A stretch of 17,931 nucleotides of DNA, taken from assembly GCA_964195005.1 (NCBI GenBank), contig CAXMOO010000132.1:1-17931 (forward strand). The letters run 5' to 3'. Position numbers and translations under genes: made by a program. Shown here in pieces: positions 1 to 6,052 of this stretch. The notes beneath the pieces are model-generated. The model did not search any database, was not told the origin of the DNA, and saw only the letters and a program-made list of their open reading frames with translations. The stretch comes from JAUXLW01 sp964195005. GTDB taxonomy: Bacteria > Actinomycetota > Acidimicrobiia > Spongiisociales > SHLN01. The first letter of the stretch is position 1. Every line of letters starts with the position of its first letter.

Positions 1-52
1 AGGACTGTGAGGAGGGGGAGGAGTTCTCGGAGTGAGCCGTTCCCCTCTTCCG

Positions 53-538
53 TCACCGGCCCTTTGGGATGGCCCCACCTTCCCCCAAGGAAAGGAGAGA
101 CGGCTCGCCCATCAGGATCCGCGGTCCCGGGCCCCGCTCCGCCAGCGCATCACCGGGGTTGAACAGCGAACATACTTTCAAGGACAGGCACCCGCAACCA
201 ATGCAGCCGTCGAGGTCTTTGCGCAGCGCCTCCAGGTCGGTGATCTGCTGATCGAGGCGCTGTCTCCAACGTCGGGACAAGCGCTGCCAATCTCGCTTCG
301 TGGGTGTGCGGCCGTCCGGCAGCCCTTCAAACGTTTCTTGGATTTCCTGCAGTGTTAACCCCAGGGCCTGAGCGGCCTTGATGACCGAGACCCTTCGCAG
401 GGTTGCCCGGGGGTATCGGCGTTGATTTCCTTCAGTTCGTCGGGACTCGATTAACCCCTTCGACTCATAGAAACGAAGAGCTGAGGTTGCAACTCCCACC
501 CGTGTAGCCAATTTACCAATCGTCAATTGATCTTCCAT
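53..538 (-). CDS. soxR: Redox-sensitive MerR-family transcriptional activator SoxR
   Basis: A 161-aa MerR-family regulator. The N-terminal winged helix-turn-helix (about residues 5-72, beginning LTIGKLATRVGV, with ALRFYESKGLI) is followed by a dimerisation helix (about 80-110). It ends in the SoxR-specific cluster motif C112-x2-C115-x-C117-x5-C123, which in known SoxR proteins binds a redox-active [2Fe-2S] centre; the following NPGD is also SoxR-like. SoxR family members bind promoters with over-long spacers and activate when the cluster is oxidised, mainly by redox-cycling compounds. The gene diverges from the split transketolase genes, and the shared gap holds a SoxR-type operator. Its own -10 candidate TAATCT ends 6 bases before the ATG, so the mRNA is probably leaderless. 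The operator lies just upstream, in the -35 region of that promoter, so autoregulation is likely. No soxS homologue is visible. Confidence 0.95.
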   Translation of the reverse strand: MEDQLTIGKLATRVGVATSALRFYESKGLIESRRTEGNQRRYPRATLRRVSVIKAAQALGLTLQEIQETFEGLPDGRTPTKRDWQRLSRRWRQRLDQQITDLEALRKDLDGCIGCGCLSLKVCSLFNPGDALAERGPGPRILMGEPSLLSLGEGGAIPKGR

Positions 539-544
539 GTAATC

Positions 545-550
545 AGATTA
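545..550 (-). promoter_or_regulatory. Candidate -10 box of leaderless soxR promoter
   Basis: On the minus strand TAATCT is followed by six bases and then the soxR ATG (538), so transcription would begin at the start codon. No strong -35 box is seen at 17-18 bp. The SoxR operator at 559-576 lies immediately upstream, where polymerase would contact the -35 region, consistent with autoregulation. Confidence 0.5.
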
Positions 551-554
551 GCCC

Positions 555-585
555 TTGACTTCAAGTTACCTTTAAGTTGTATGGT
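555..585 (+). promoter_or_regulatory. SoxR-regulated promoter with operator, driving the split transketolase genes
   Basis: A -35 box TTGACT (555-560), a 19-bp spacer (561-579) and a -10 box TATGGT (580-585). The over-long 19-bp spacer is diagnostic of MerR-family activated promoters. The operator CTTCAAGTTACCTTTAAG (559-576) matches the Escherichia coli soxS operator CCTCAAGTTAACTTGAGG (recalled from memory) at 14 of 18 positions, and has the same offset from the -35 and -10 boxes. The inverted halves are GACTTCAAG and CTTTAAGTT. The expected transcription start, 7 bases after the -10, coincides with the ATG at 592. The site lies between divergent soxR and the transketolase pair. The match is read directly; SoxR control is inferred. 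Confidence 0.85.
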
Positions 586-591
586 GCCCAC

Positions 592-1281
592 ATGACGACA
601 CAAACCGAATTCAGATACGACGATCTCCCCAGCCTCATGACCCGGATGACGGGTGATGAAAAACACTCAACCGCCGCGACATCCACTCTCGATGTGGTGT
701 GGGTGCTCTACGACCGGATTCTGAGCATTGATCCACGCGACCCTGCAGATCCAGATCGCGACCGATTCTTTCTCTCGAAAGGTCATGGACCGATGGCCTA
801 CTACGCCGTGTTGGCGGCCAAGGGCTTCATCTTGCCCGACGTGCTCAACACGTTTGCGACCTTCGACTCCCCGCTCGGGCATCATCCCGACGCCACACTC
901 ATCCCCGGAGTTGAATTCGCAGCCGGCTCACTCGGTCACGGGCTCCCTGTCGCCGTTGGTAGCTCACTTGCGCTGGGCATCAATGGCTCGCCGGCTCGGG
1001 TGTTCTGCCTACTCGGCGATGCGGAGCTGGATGAGGGAAGCAACCACGAAGCCATTGCCTTCGCCGGCCGCTACGCCCTCGACCGGCTCACCGTCGTTGT
1101 CATCGACAACAATTCGAGCTCGCACGCCTGGCCGGGTGGAATCGCCCGCCGGTTCGAGGTTGAAGGTTGGTCGACTGCGACAATTGATGGCCGCGATCAC
1201 AACGCAATCGAACATGCTCTCGGCGCGGCCCACGCGGGGTCGCCGAGAGCCGTTGTCGCCGTCGTACAGGGCAAGTACTAA
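592..1281 (+). CDS. Transketolase, N-terminal (TPP-binding) subunit
   Basis: A 229-aa protein covering the pyrophosphate-binding half of transketolase. Recognisable blocks are FFLSKGHGPMAYYAVLAAKG (about 59-78), GSLGHGLPVAVG (112-123), GDAELDEGSNHEA (142-154) and VVVIDNN (168-174). The last two form the TPP/Mg2+ motif. The usual GDG reads GDA here, though the Asp, Glu and Asn-Asn positions are kept. The open frame extends to a TTG at 577, but the ATG at 592 is preferred because the -10 box occupies 580-585, making a leaderless mRNA likely. With its partner it would transfer two-carbon ketol units in the non-oxidative pentose phosphate pathway. Its TAA overlaps the partner's ATG by one base, so translation is probably coupled. 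Physiological substrates are not provable from sequence. Confidence 0.88.
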   Translation: MTTQTEFRYDDLPSLMTRMTGDEKHSTAATSTLDVVWVLYDRILSIDPRDPADPDRDRFFLSKGHGPMAYYAVLAAKGFILPDVLNTFATFDSPLGHHPDATLIPGVEFAAGSLGHGLPVAVGSSLALGINGSPARVFCLLGDAELDEGSNHEAIAFAGRYALDRLTVVVIDNNSSSHAWPGGIARRFEVEGWSTATIDGRDHNAIEHALGAAHAGSPRAVVAVVQGKY

Positions 1282-2192
1282 TGGGTGCAGTCAGCCAACG
1301 AGAACGCTTTGCGGAGGTGGTGTCCGATCTCCTCGATACCGACCCGGCAGTAGCCGTGGTGCTCGCCGACATCGGGGTGGGGCGGTTTGAAGAAATAGGT
1401 GCCGTCGCTCGCCATCCAGATCGGGTCATCAACGTGGGGATCCGGGAACAACTAATGATCAGCGTGGCCGGCGGACTGGCGCTCGGAGGTTTGAGGGCGT
1501 TCGTCCACTCATATACGCCGTTCTTGATTGAGCGACCATTCGAGCAGATCAAGCTCGACCTGATTCATCAAGGGGTGGGCGCGGTCCTCGTTTCGATCGG
1601 AGCCTCATACGATGCCGCCGCTGAGGGTCGCACCCATCAGTCGCCCGGCGATATCGCCTTACTCGACACGCTTCCCGGCTTTGAGATTCACGTTCCGGGG
1701 CATGCAGATGAAGTGGAGGTTCTACTCAGGCACGCTGCCACCGGGACGGAGCCGGTCTATGTGAGGCTCACGGAGGCTGCCAACCGGAGCGCCATGCCCA
1801 TTACCCCGGGCCGATTCCATTTGGTGCGGGAGGGGGCGGTTGCGACGGTCATTTCGGTCGGGCCGACGCTCGATGCGGTTCTCGAGGCAACCAGTGACCT
1901 GGATGTGACGATCCTGTACTCCGCCACCGTGCGACCCTTCGACCGTCCGGCATTGCGTAACTCGATCTCCGATGACGTCGTCCTTGTCGAGCCCTACCTC
2001 GAAGGCACATCGGCCGCTGAGGTATCCGCCGCCTTGCTCGATCGGCCGCACCGACTGCTTTCTATCGGTGTCCCCAATGGGGAGTACCGGCACTATGGGA
2101 CCCCGGCCGAACATGAGGCTGCTCACGGCCTGGATGCAGTCGGGATTAGGCGACGCATTCTCGAGTTCGTCGGTGGAGATGGACGGATTTGA
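1281..2192 (+). CDS. Transketolase, C-terminal subunit
   Basis: A 303-aa protein with the pyrimidine-binding domain followed by the C-terminal transketolase domain. The block VINVGIREQ places the conserved catalytic Glu (E56) that activates the thiamine ring, and FEQIKLDLIHQG and GRTHQSPGDIALL are typical of the family. Together the two ORFs total about 530 aa, shorter than the roughly 650-aa fused transketolases but typical of split or short archaeal and actinobacterial forms. The start codon overlaps the preceding stop (TAATG). No clear Shine-Dalgarno is seen, so coupling is likely. The last 19 bases lie antisense to the 3' end of tRNA-Ala, so the C-terminal residues are encoded within the tRNA gene. 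Confidence 0.88.
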   Translation: MGAVSQRERFAEVVSDLLDTDPAVAVVLADIGVGRFEEIGAVARHPDRVINVGIREQLMISVAGGLALGGLRAFVHSYTPFLIERPFEQIKLDLIHQGVGAVLVSIGASYDAAAEGRTHQSPGDIALLDTLPGFEIHVPGHADEVEVLLRHAATGTEPVYVRLTEAANRSAMPITPGRFHLVREGAVATVISVGPTLDAVLEATSDLDVTILYSATVRPFDRPALRNSISDDVVLVEPYLEGTSAAEVSAALLDRPHRLLSIGVPNGEYRHYGTPAEHEAAHGLDAVGIRRRILEFVGGDGRI

Positions 2193-2247
2193 ACCGACGA
2201 CCCCCTGGTTGCAAACCAGGTGCTCTGCCAGGCTGAGCTACATCCCC
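2174..2247 (-). tRNA. tRNA-Ala (anticodon UGC)
   Basis: The minus strand folds as a cloverleaf. Acceptor GGGGATG pairs with CATCTCC, with the G3-U70 wobble that marks alanine tRNAs. The D-arm is GCTC/GAGC, and the anticodon stem CCTGG/CCAGG encloses loop TTTGCAA with anticodon TGC. The T-loop is TTCAAAT and the discriminator is A. CCA is not encoded. One U-U mismatch is seen in the T-stem (GTCGG against CCGTC). The gene overlaps the 3' end of the transketolase C-subunit on the other strand. A tRNA-Ala/tRNA-Ile pair near crgA recalls the mycobacterial origin-proximal arrangement. Confidence 0.95.
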
Positions 2248-2325
2248 GTAGCGTCGAGCATGATAAGCCCGCGCTGCAGCTTCGCATTCCCTCGCCCGGC
2301 GACCCGATTACACTCTCACCCTCTT

Positions 2326-2400
2326 GGGCCTGTAGCTCAGCCTGGTTAGAGCGCATCCCTGATAAGGATGAGGTCCCTGGTTCAAATCCAGGCAGGCCCA
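2326..2400 (+). tRNA. tRNA-Ile (anticodon GAU)
   Basis: A complete cloverleaf: acceptor GGGCCTG/CAGGCCC, D-arm GCTC/GAGC, anticodon stem CATCC/GGATG with loop CTGATAA (anticodon GAT), T-stem CCTGG/CCAGG with loop TTCAAAT, discriminator A, no encoded CCA. It diverges from tRNA-Ala. A possible -10 (TACACT, 2309-2314) lies about 11 bases upstream of the mature 5' end, but no convincing -35 was found. Confidence 0.97.
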
Positions 2401-2498
2401 CGCACGCATTCTTCCGGTCTTCGGCGCTCGGACTCCTGCCCACCTTCGGGCGAGCGGGTTACCCTTGCACCCATCTGTGAACATCCAGGAGGCACCCG

Positions 2499-3662
2499 AT
2501 GCCTAACGCAGTAATTGTGGACGCCATCCGCAGTCCGGTCGGAAAGCGTGGCGGCAAGTTGAAAGACACCCATCCAGTTGACCTGGCAGCCCACGTCCTC
2601 AACGCGCTCAAGGACCGCAACGGCCTCGAAGCCGAGACCGTGGAAGACGTGATCATGGGGTGTGTGTCCCAGCTCGGAGAACAAGGGGTGAACGTCGGCC
2701 GCAATGCCGTATTGGCGGCCGGCTGGCCGGAAACCGTCCCATCGACCACCGTCGACCGCCAATGCGGTTCTTCCCAGCAATCTGCCCACTTCGCCGCCCA
2801 GGCAGTCATGGCCGGTGTGCACGACATAGTCATAGCCGCCGGAGTCGAGTCGATGACCCGGGTGCCAATGGGATCGAACGGCATGCTCGGCCCGGGGTTC
2901 CCTTTCGGGCCGGCGGTCATGGAGCGATATGACAATGTGGTTTTCAACCAGGGGGTCTCGGCGGAAATGATTGCCGACAAGTGGTCGATTCCTCGAGAAG
3001 AGCTCGATGAGATCGGCTACGAATCCCATATGCGCGCCGAGCGGGCTACGCAAGAGGGGAGATTCGAACCGCAAAACGCTCCGATTGAAGTGCCGACCGG
3101 GGACGGCGGCACCGAGCTGATGTCGGTGGATGAGGGCATTCGCCCCGGCACGTCGTTGGAGAAACTGGCCGGGCTCAAGCCGGTTTTCCAGGACGATGGC
3201 GTTGTGACTGCGGGTAATTCCTCACAGATATCCGACGGCGCGGCCGCGGTGCTCATTATGAGCGAGGACAAGGCCGCCGAGCTCGGGCTCACGCCGAAAG
3301 CCCGATTCGTCGACTTCGCGATTGTCGGTGTTGACCCGGTGATCATGCTGACGGGCCCGATCCCGGCCACGGGCAAAGTTCTCGACAGGGCAGGCTTGGC
3401 CATGAGTGACATAGACCTGTTCGAGGTGAACGAGGCCTTCGCGTCAGTGGTGGCCGCCTGGAAGAGGGAGCACAATGCCGACCTCTCCAAAGTCAACGTC
3501 AACGGCGGAGCCATCGCTCTCGGACATCCGCTGGGGGCGTCGGGAGCCAGGTTGCTGACAACCCTGGTCCATGAGCTGGAACGCCGCGGGGGCCGCTACG
3601 GCTTGCAGACCATGTGTGAGGGTGGTGGCATGGCCAACGCCCTGATCATCGAACGGATCTAG
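2499..3662 (+). CDS. Thiolase / acetyl-CoA C-acetyltransferase
   Basis: A 387-aa protein of normal thiolase length. The nucleophilic cysteine is C89 in VDRQCGSS. NEAFA begins at N311, the base histidine is H343 in ALGHPLGASGAR, and the second catalytic cysteine is C373 in CEGGGMANA. The family condenses two acyl-CoAs (biosynthetic) or cleaves 3-ketoacyl-CoA (degradative); sequence alone does not say which. AGGAGG (2487-2492) lies six bases before the ATG and fixes the start. It stands alone except for a small downstream ORF and has no beta-oxidation partners in view, so it could serve either acetoacetyl-CoA formation or fatty-acid/sterol degradation. Confidence 0.93.
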   Translation: MPNAVIVDAIRSPVGKRGGKLKDTHPVDLAAHVLNALKDRNGLEAETVEDVIMGCVSQLGEQGVNVGRNAVLAAGWPETVPSTTVDRQCGSSQQSAHFAAQAVMAGVHDIVIAAGVESMTRVPMGSNGMLGPGFPFGPAVMERYDNVVFNQGVSAEMIADKWSIPREELDEIGYESHMRAERATQEGRFEPQNAPIEVPTGDGGTELMSVDEGIRPGTSLEKLAGLKPVFQDDGVVTAGNSSQISDGAAAVLIMSEDKAAELGLTPKARFVDFAIVGVDPVIMLTGPIPATGKVLDRAGLAMSDIDLFEVNEAFASVVAAWKREHNADLSKVNVNGGAIALGHPLGASGARLLTTLVHELERRGGRYGLQTMCEGGGMANALIIERI

Positions 3663-3685
3663 CTCTGACCACGATTGCAATCGCC

Positions 3686-3898
3686 GTGGTCATGGGAGTT
3701 GTGATCCTTGCTGCCGGCGTCTGGATGGTGCGATTGCTGGCGACTCCAGGACCTCCCGAGCCCGACGAGGCAGGCTTGGTGGAAGTGAACGTCGACTATC
3801 GCTGCATAGTGTGCGGCCTGCAACTGACTGTTACCCACGTCCAGGGCGATGAGGGCACGCCTCCCAAGCACTGCCGCGAAGAGATGGTCTTCACCTAG
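3686..3898 (+). CDS. Small membrane-anchored protein with Cys-x2-Cys / His-Cys motif
   Basis: A 70-aa protein that is not assigned a function. An N-terminal hydrophobic helix (about residues 2-18) is followed by a Pro-rich linker. A compact domain has C40-x2-C43 and a later H62-C63 (PKHCREEM), which resembles a small zinc-ribbon-like metal site. Small actinobacterial proteins with similar CIVCG/HCREEM blocks are known to me only as hypothetical proteins. The gene starts 23 bases after the thiolase stop and may be cotranscribed. GTG at 3686 is the listed start and ATG at 3692 is an alternative; neither has a good Shine-Dalgarno. Confidence 0.6.
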   Translation: MVMGVVILAAGVWMVRLLATPGPPEPDEAGLVEVNVDYRCIVCGLQLTVTHVQGDEGTPPKHCREEMVFT

Positions 3899-3951
3899 TG
3901 TCCTGAGTCGCAAGTCCTGCACAGAATCTCGCCGGCCCTCGACGCACCCGG

Positions 3952-4074
3952 CTGCGTCCTCGTCCTTGACGTAGCCCCACTATGCCGTCGTCCTGCGTCC
4001 TCGTCCTTGACGTAGCCCCACTATGCCGTCGTCCTGCGTCCTCGTCCTTGACGTAGCCCCACTATGCCTTCGTC
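3952..4074. repeat. Three tandem copies of a 41-bp repeat
   Basis: Units at 3952-3992, 3993-4033 and 4034-4074 begin CTGCGTCCTCGTCCTTGACG. Copies 1 and 2 are identical and copy 3 differs by one base near its end (CCTTCGTC for CCGTCGTC). A nine-base partial fourth copy follows at 4075. The 41-bp period is not a multiple of three and no ORF spans the array, so it is not protein coding. The copies abut with no spacers, so it is not a CRISPR array. Function unknown. Confidence 0.95.
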
Positions 4075-4145
4075 CTGCGTCCTTGCCATGAACGCCGATG
4101 GCTCGGCGAGATCAGCACAAACTTACGACACAGGACACGAGGGAG

Positions 4146-4165
4146 TTATCCACAACTGGGGATAA
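4146..4165. other. Inverted pair of DnaA-box-like nonamers
   Basis: TTATCCACA (4146-4154) is a perfect consensus DnaA box. Two bases later TGGGGATAA (4157-4165) is, on the other strand, TTATCCCCA, one mismatch from consensus. A weaker minus-strand relative, TAACCCACA, lies at about 4170-4178. The intergenic region is about 430 bp and sits near the crgA-fhaA cluster, which is origin-proximal in many Actinobacteria. Two boxes alone do not define an origin. Function is inferred. Confidence 0.5.
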
Positions 4166-4271
4166 CCCTGTGGGTTACTTACAGCCGTGTAATTAGGCCC
4201 TGGCTCACTCAGCCGGAACCCCTGGCGCGGTCCCGTTAGGCACCCGGCCGGCGAAGGCGACCGTACACCGA

Positions 4272-4289
4272 CTCCGCAAGGGAGCGGAG
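4272..4289 (-). terminator. Candidate hairpin downstream of crgA
   Basis: CTCCGC (4272-4277) and GCGGAG (4284-4289) form a perfect 6-bp stem with a 6-base loop, about 40 bases beyond the crgA stop on the minus strand. There is no U-tract, so it would be an actinobacterial-type non-canonical terminator at best. Confidence 0.3.
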
Positions 4290-4327
4290 CCAGCTGTTCC
4301 AACCACCCGAACAGGCGATGAGCGCTG

Positions 4328-4579
4328 TTACCGCAAGTTGAGCATCATGGCAAATCCGCCACCGATGGTGGCCAGCCCCCCGACCAGCCATATGCCACTG
4401 GTTCCCCCCGGAACCAGGTCGACATAGTTGAGGATGATGCTGGCCCCCCCGACGAGCATCAGCCCGGTCAAGATCGTGATGTACAACCCGGATGACGGAG
4501 GTTTCACGTCTTTCTTGGGCGTCGCGGTATGGTGTCGGGCGGCCTGCTCTTGTTCCCGTCTTCCTTTGGGACGTGCCAT
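4328..4579 (-). CDS. crgA: Cell division protein CrgA
   Basis: An 83-aa protein with a basic, Gln-rich cytoplasmic N-terminus (MARPKGRREQ) and two transmembrane helices (about residues 31-51 and 60-80). This matches the topology of CrgA, the actinobacterial septation protein that interacts with FtsZ/FtsI-type divisome components. Its location beside trpG and pknB is the conserved crgA position. The frame opens at an ATG six codons upstream (4597). The ATG at 4579 is preferred because a -10-like TAATCT (4587-4592, minus strand) lies seven bases before it and would overlap the longer reading. Divergent from the sortase gene. Confidence 0.85.
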   Translation of the reverse strand: MARPKGRREQEQAARHHTATPKKDVKPPSSGLYITILTGLMLVGGASIILNYVDLVPGGTSGIWLVGGLATIGGGFAMMLNLR

Positions 4580-4586
4580 GAGTATC

Positions 4587-4592
4587 AGATTA
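4587..4592 (-). promoter_or_regulatory. Candidate -10 box of crgA promoter (leaderless)
   Basis: TAATCT on the minus strand, seven bases before the ATG at 4579. It is identical to the soxR -10 candidate. No clear -35 was found. It helps choose the shorter crgA start. Confidence 0.4.
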
Positions 4593-4611
4593 CCCATCGA
4601 ATTGGATTGAC

Positions 4612-5346
4612 GTGAGTCCTCGCCTCATCAGGATCATCCGCGGTGCCGGCTGGAGCCTCATCTGGGCAGGCGTTTACTTGATGGGCTTTGTGGCATACCA
4701 ACTGTGGTTCACCAATCTCCTCACTGCCCGCGATCAGTCTGCTCTGGCGGCCAGCCTGGAGCAGAACTTCGCCGTGGCTGTCTCGAACAGAGTCGAAGAG
4801 GTTCCCTATGAGCCCATCCCGGACCCGGTGGCAGATCCGGATCCCGACCCGGGACCGCCTCGGATTCTCCTCCAGGAGGCTGAAGGGCCCGCCGGAGAAG
4901 CCTTTGCCCAGATCCGCATTGCCAAGATAGACCTTGATGTCACGATCATTGAGGGGGTGAGACGAAGGGATCTCAAGAAGGGCCCCGGACACCTGAGCGG
5001 GTCGCCGCTTCCGGGCCAGCCTGGAAACTCGGTCATCTCCGGCCACCGCACCACATACGGTGCTCCGTTTGGTTCTCTCGACAAGCTCCAGCCTGGCGAC
5101 AGGATCGAGGTGGAGACCGCCATTGGGGTCCATGTTTATGAGGTACGGGAAGCCCCCGAGCAATGCCGCGACGAGGATGGACGATGCATTGTCAGGCCGA
5201 CCGATCTGTGGGTTATCGAACCTCGCGAGGGCGCCTGGTTGACGCTGACCACGTGTCACCCGAAGTTCTCGTCTCGCAGGCGACTCATCGTGTTCGCGGA
5301 GTTAATTGAGGGCCCCAACGCCGACGTTATCCTGGCCAGCGCATGA
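4612..5346 (+). CDS. Class E sortase
   Basis: A 244-aa membrane-anchored transpeptidase. An N-terminal transmembrane helix (about residues 11-31) is followed by an acidic, Pro-rich linker (about 62-83, DPVADPDPDP) and a sortase beta-barrel domain (about 98-235). The catalytic residues are visible: H145 in ISGHRTTYG, C215 in TLTTCHPKFSSRRRL, and an Arg at 222-224. TLTTC is the usual sortase block. Sortases attach surface proteins bearing a C-terminal sorting signal to the wall; class E enzymes generally favour LAxTG-type signals. The start is a GTG. The last bases overlap the next ORF (ATGA), and the gene heads a chain running into trpG. No sorting-signal substrate is encoded in the window. 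Confidence 0.92.
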   Translation: MSPRLIRIIRGAGWSLIWAGVYLMGFVAYQLWFTNLLTARDQSALAASLEQNFAVAVSNRVEEVPYEPIPDPVADPDPDPGPPRILLQEAEGPAGEAFAQIRIAKIDLDVTIIEGVRRRDLKKGPGHLSGSPLPGQPGNSVISGHRTTYGAPFGSLDKLQPGDRIEVETAIGVHVYEVREAPEQCRDEDGRCIVRPTDLWVIEPREGAWLTLTTCHPKFSSRRRLIVFAELIEGPNADVILASA

Positions 5347-5495
5347 TCAAGGCTATCTACCTCTGGCTGCCGGGGCCTTCAGCGGCCCGGGTCGCCATCA
5401 TGTTGGTGATTGCATGGTTACTTTTGGTGGTGGTGGTCTGGAGTTACGAGTTGCTGGGTGACTTCCTCGACACCGGAGGGGCGGTGGGTGAATGA
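5343..5495 (+). CDS. 50-aa single-pass membrane peptide between sortase and trpG
   Basis: A short ORF starting MIKAIYLWLPGPSAARVAIM. A WLPGP-x-R-like N-terminus is followed by one transmembrane helix (about residues 17-38) and a short acidic tail ending GAVGE. Its ATG overlaps the sortase stop and its TGA overlaps the trpG start, both as ATGA, so translation of all three should be coupled. Streptomyces genomes, as I recall, carry similar small W-x-LPG membrane proteins at this sortase-trpG junction, which supports it being real. Function unknown; a sortase accessory or envelope role is only a guess. Confidence 0.75.
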   Translation: MIKAIYLWLPGPSAARVAIMLVIAWLLLVVVVWSYELLGDFLDTGGAVGE

Positions 5496-6049
5496 AGGTA
5501 CTGGTGGTCGACAACTACGACTCGTTCACTTTCAACCTGGTGCAATACCTGGGTGAGCTTGGCGCAGAGCCGGTGGTGGTCCGCAATGACGAAATGGCAC
5601 CCGGCGAGGCGGCAAAGCTGGCGCCGGACCGCATCTTGATCGGCCCCGGCCCGGGGACCCCCCGCGACACCGGCTACTCCCTCGACTATCTGCGAGACCT
5701 GAGTCCGAAAATTCCCACACTGGGCGTGTGTTTAGGTCACCAGGCGATAGTCGAAGCCTTTGGTGGCGCCGTCGCTTCTGCTCCGGAGCCCCGCCACGGG
5801 AAAGTCTCCGAGATCACTCACGACGGCCGGGGGGTGTTCGCCGGGCTGGCCAATCCGCTTGCTGCCACCAGGTACCACTCGCTGGCGGCCGTTGAACCTG
5901 GTCCCCACCTCACCGTCACAGCCCACAGCGAGGATGGGGTGATTCAAGGTGTCCGCCACAAAGAGTTCCCGATCGAGGGAGTCCAATTCCATCCTGAAAG
6001 CATCATGACGGCCGAGGGAATGGCCCTGCTCAAGAACTTCCTGAGCTGA
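5492..6049 (+). CDS. trpG: Glutamine amidotransferase, anthranilate/aminodeoxychorismate synthase component II
   Basis: A 185-aa class I glutamine amidotransferase of normal length. VVDNYDSFTFNLVQYL is the signature N-terminus. GPGPGTP (51-57) forms the oxyanion-side loop. The catalytic triad is C80 (GVCLGHQ), H167 and E169 (GVQFHPES). It hydrolyses glutamine and passes ammonia to a TrpE- or PabB-type chorismate enzyme for tryptophan or folate synthesis; the partner is not in this window, so the amphibolic trpG/pabA ambiguity stands. A trpG-like gene at this spot next to pknB is conserved in Actinobacteria. It ends three bases before the convergent pknB stop. Confidence 0.93.
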   Translation: MKVLVVDNYDSFTFNLVQYLGELGAEPVVVRNDEMAPGEAAKLAPDRILIGPGPGTPRDTGYSLDYLRDLSPKIPTLGVCLGHQAIVEAFGGAVASAPEPRHGKVSEITHDGRGVFAGLANPLAATRYHSLAAVEPGPHLTVTAHSEDGVIQGVRHKEFPIEGVQFHPESIMTAEGMALLKNFLS

Positions 6050-6052
6050 CCG

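Larger units (their letters stand above)
3899..4327. other. Noncoding region between the small Cys-motif gene and crgA
   Basis: About 430 bp without a credible ORF. It holds the 41-bp tandem repeats (3952-4074), the DnaA-box pair (4146-4165) and a hairpin (4272-4289). The stretch 4180-4270 is GC-rich with short inverted segments and could contain a structured RNA, but no family was recognised. Confidence 0.6.

Noticed and set aside
577..591. TTG start for the transketolase N-subunit
   Set aside because: It overlaps the -10 box (580-585), so the codons would lie upstream of the predicted transcript start at 592.
2382..3074. 230-aa minus-strand ORF over tRNA-Ile and the thiolase start
   Set aside because: Overlaps a tRNA and a well-supported thiolase; composition is typical of a high-GC shadow frame.
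3952..4083. Tandem repeats as a CRISPR array
   Set aside because: The 41-bp units abut directly without variable spacers and there are no cas genes.
4180..4325. Known structured RNA (for example 6S or SRP RNA) before crgA
   Set aside because: Several short inverted segments are present, but no conserved core of a known RNA family was recognisable by eye.
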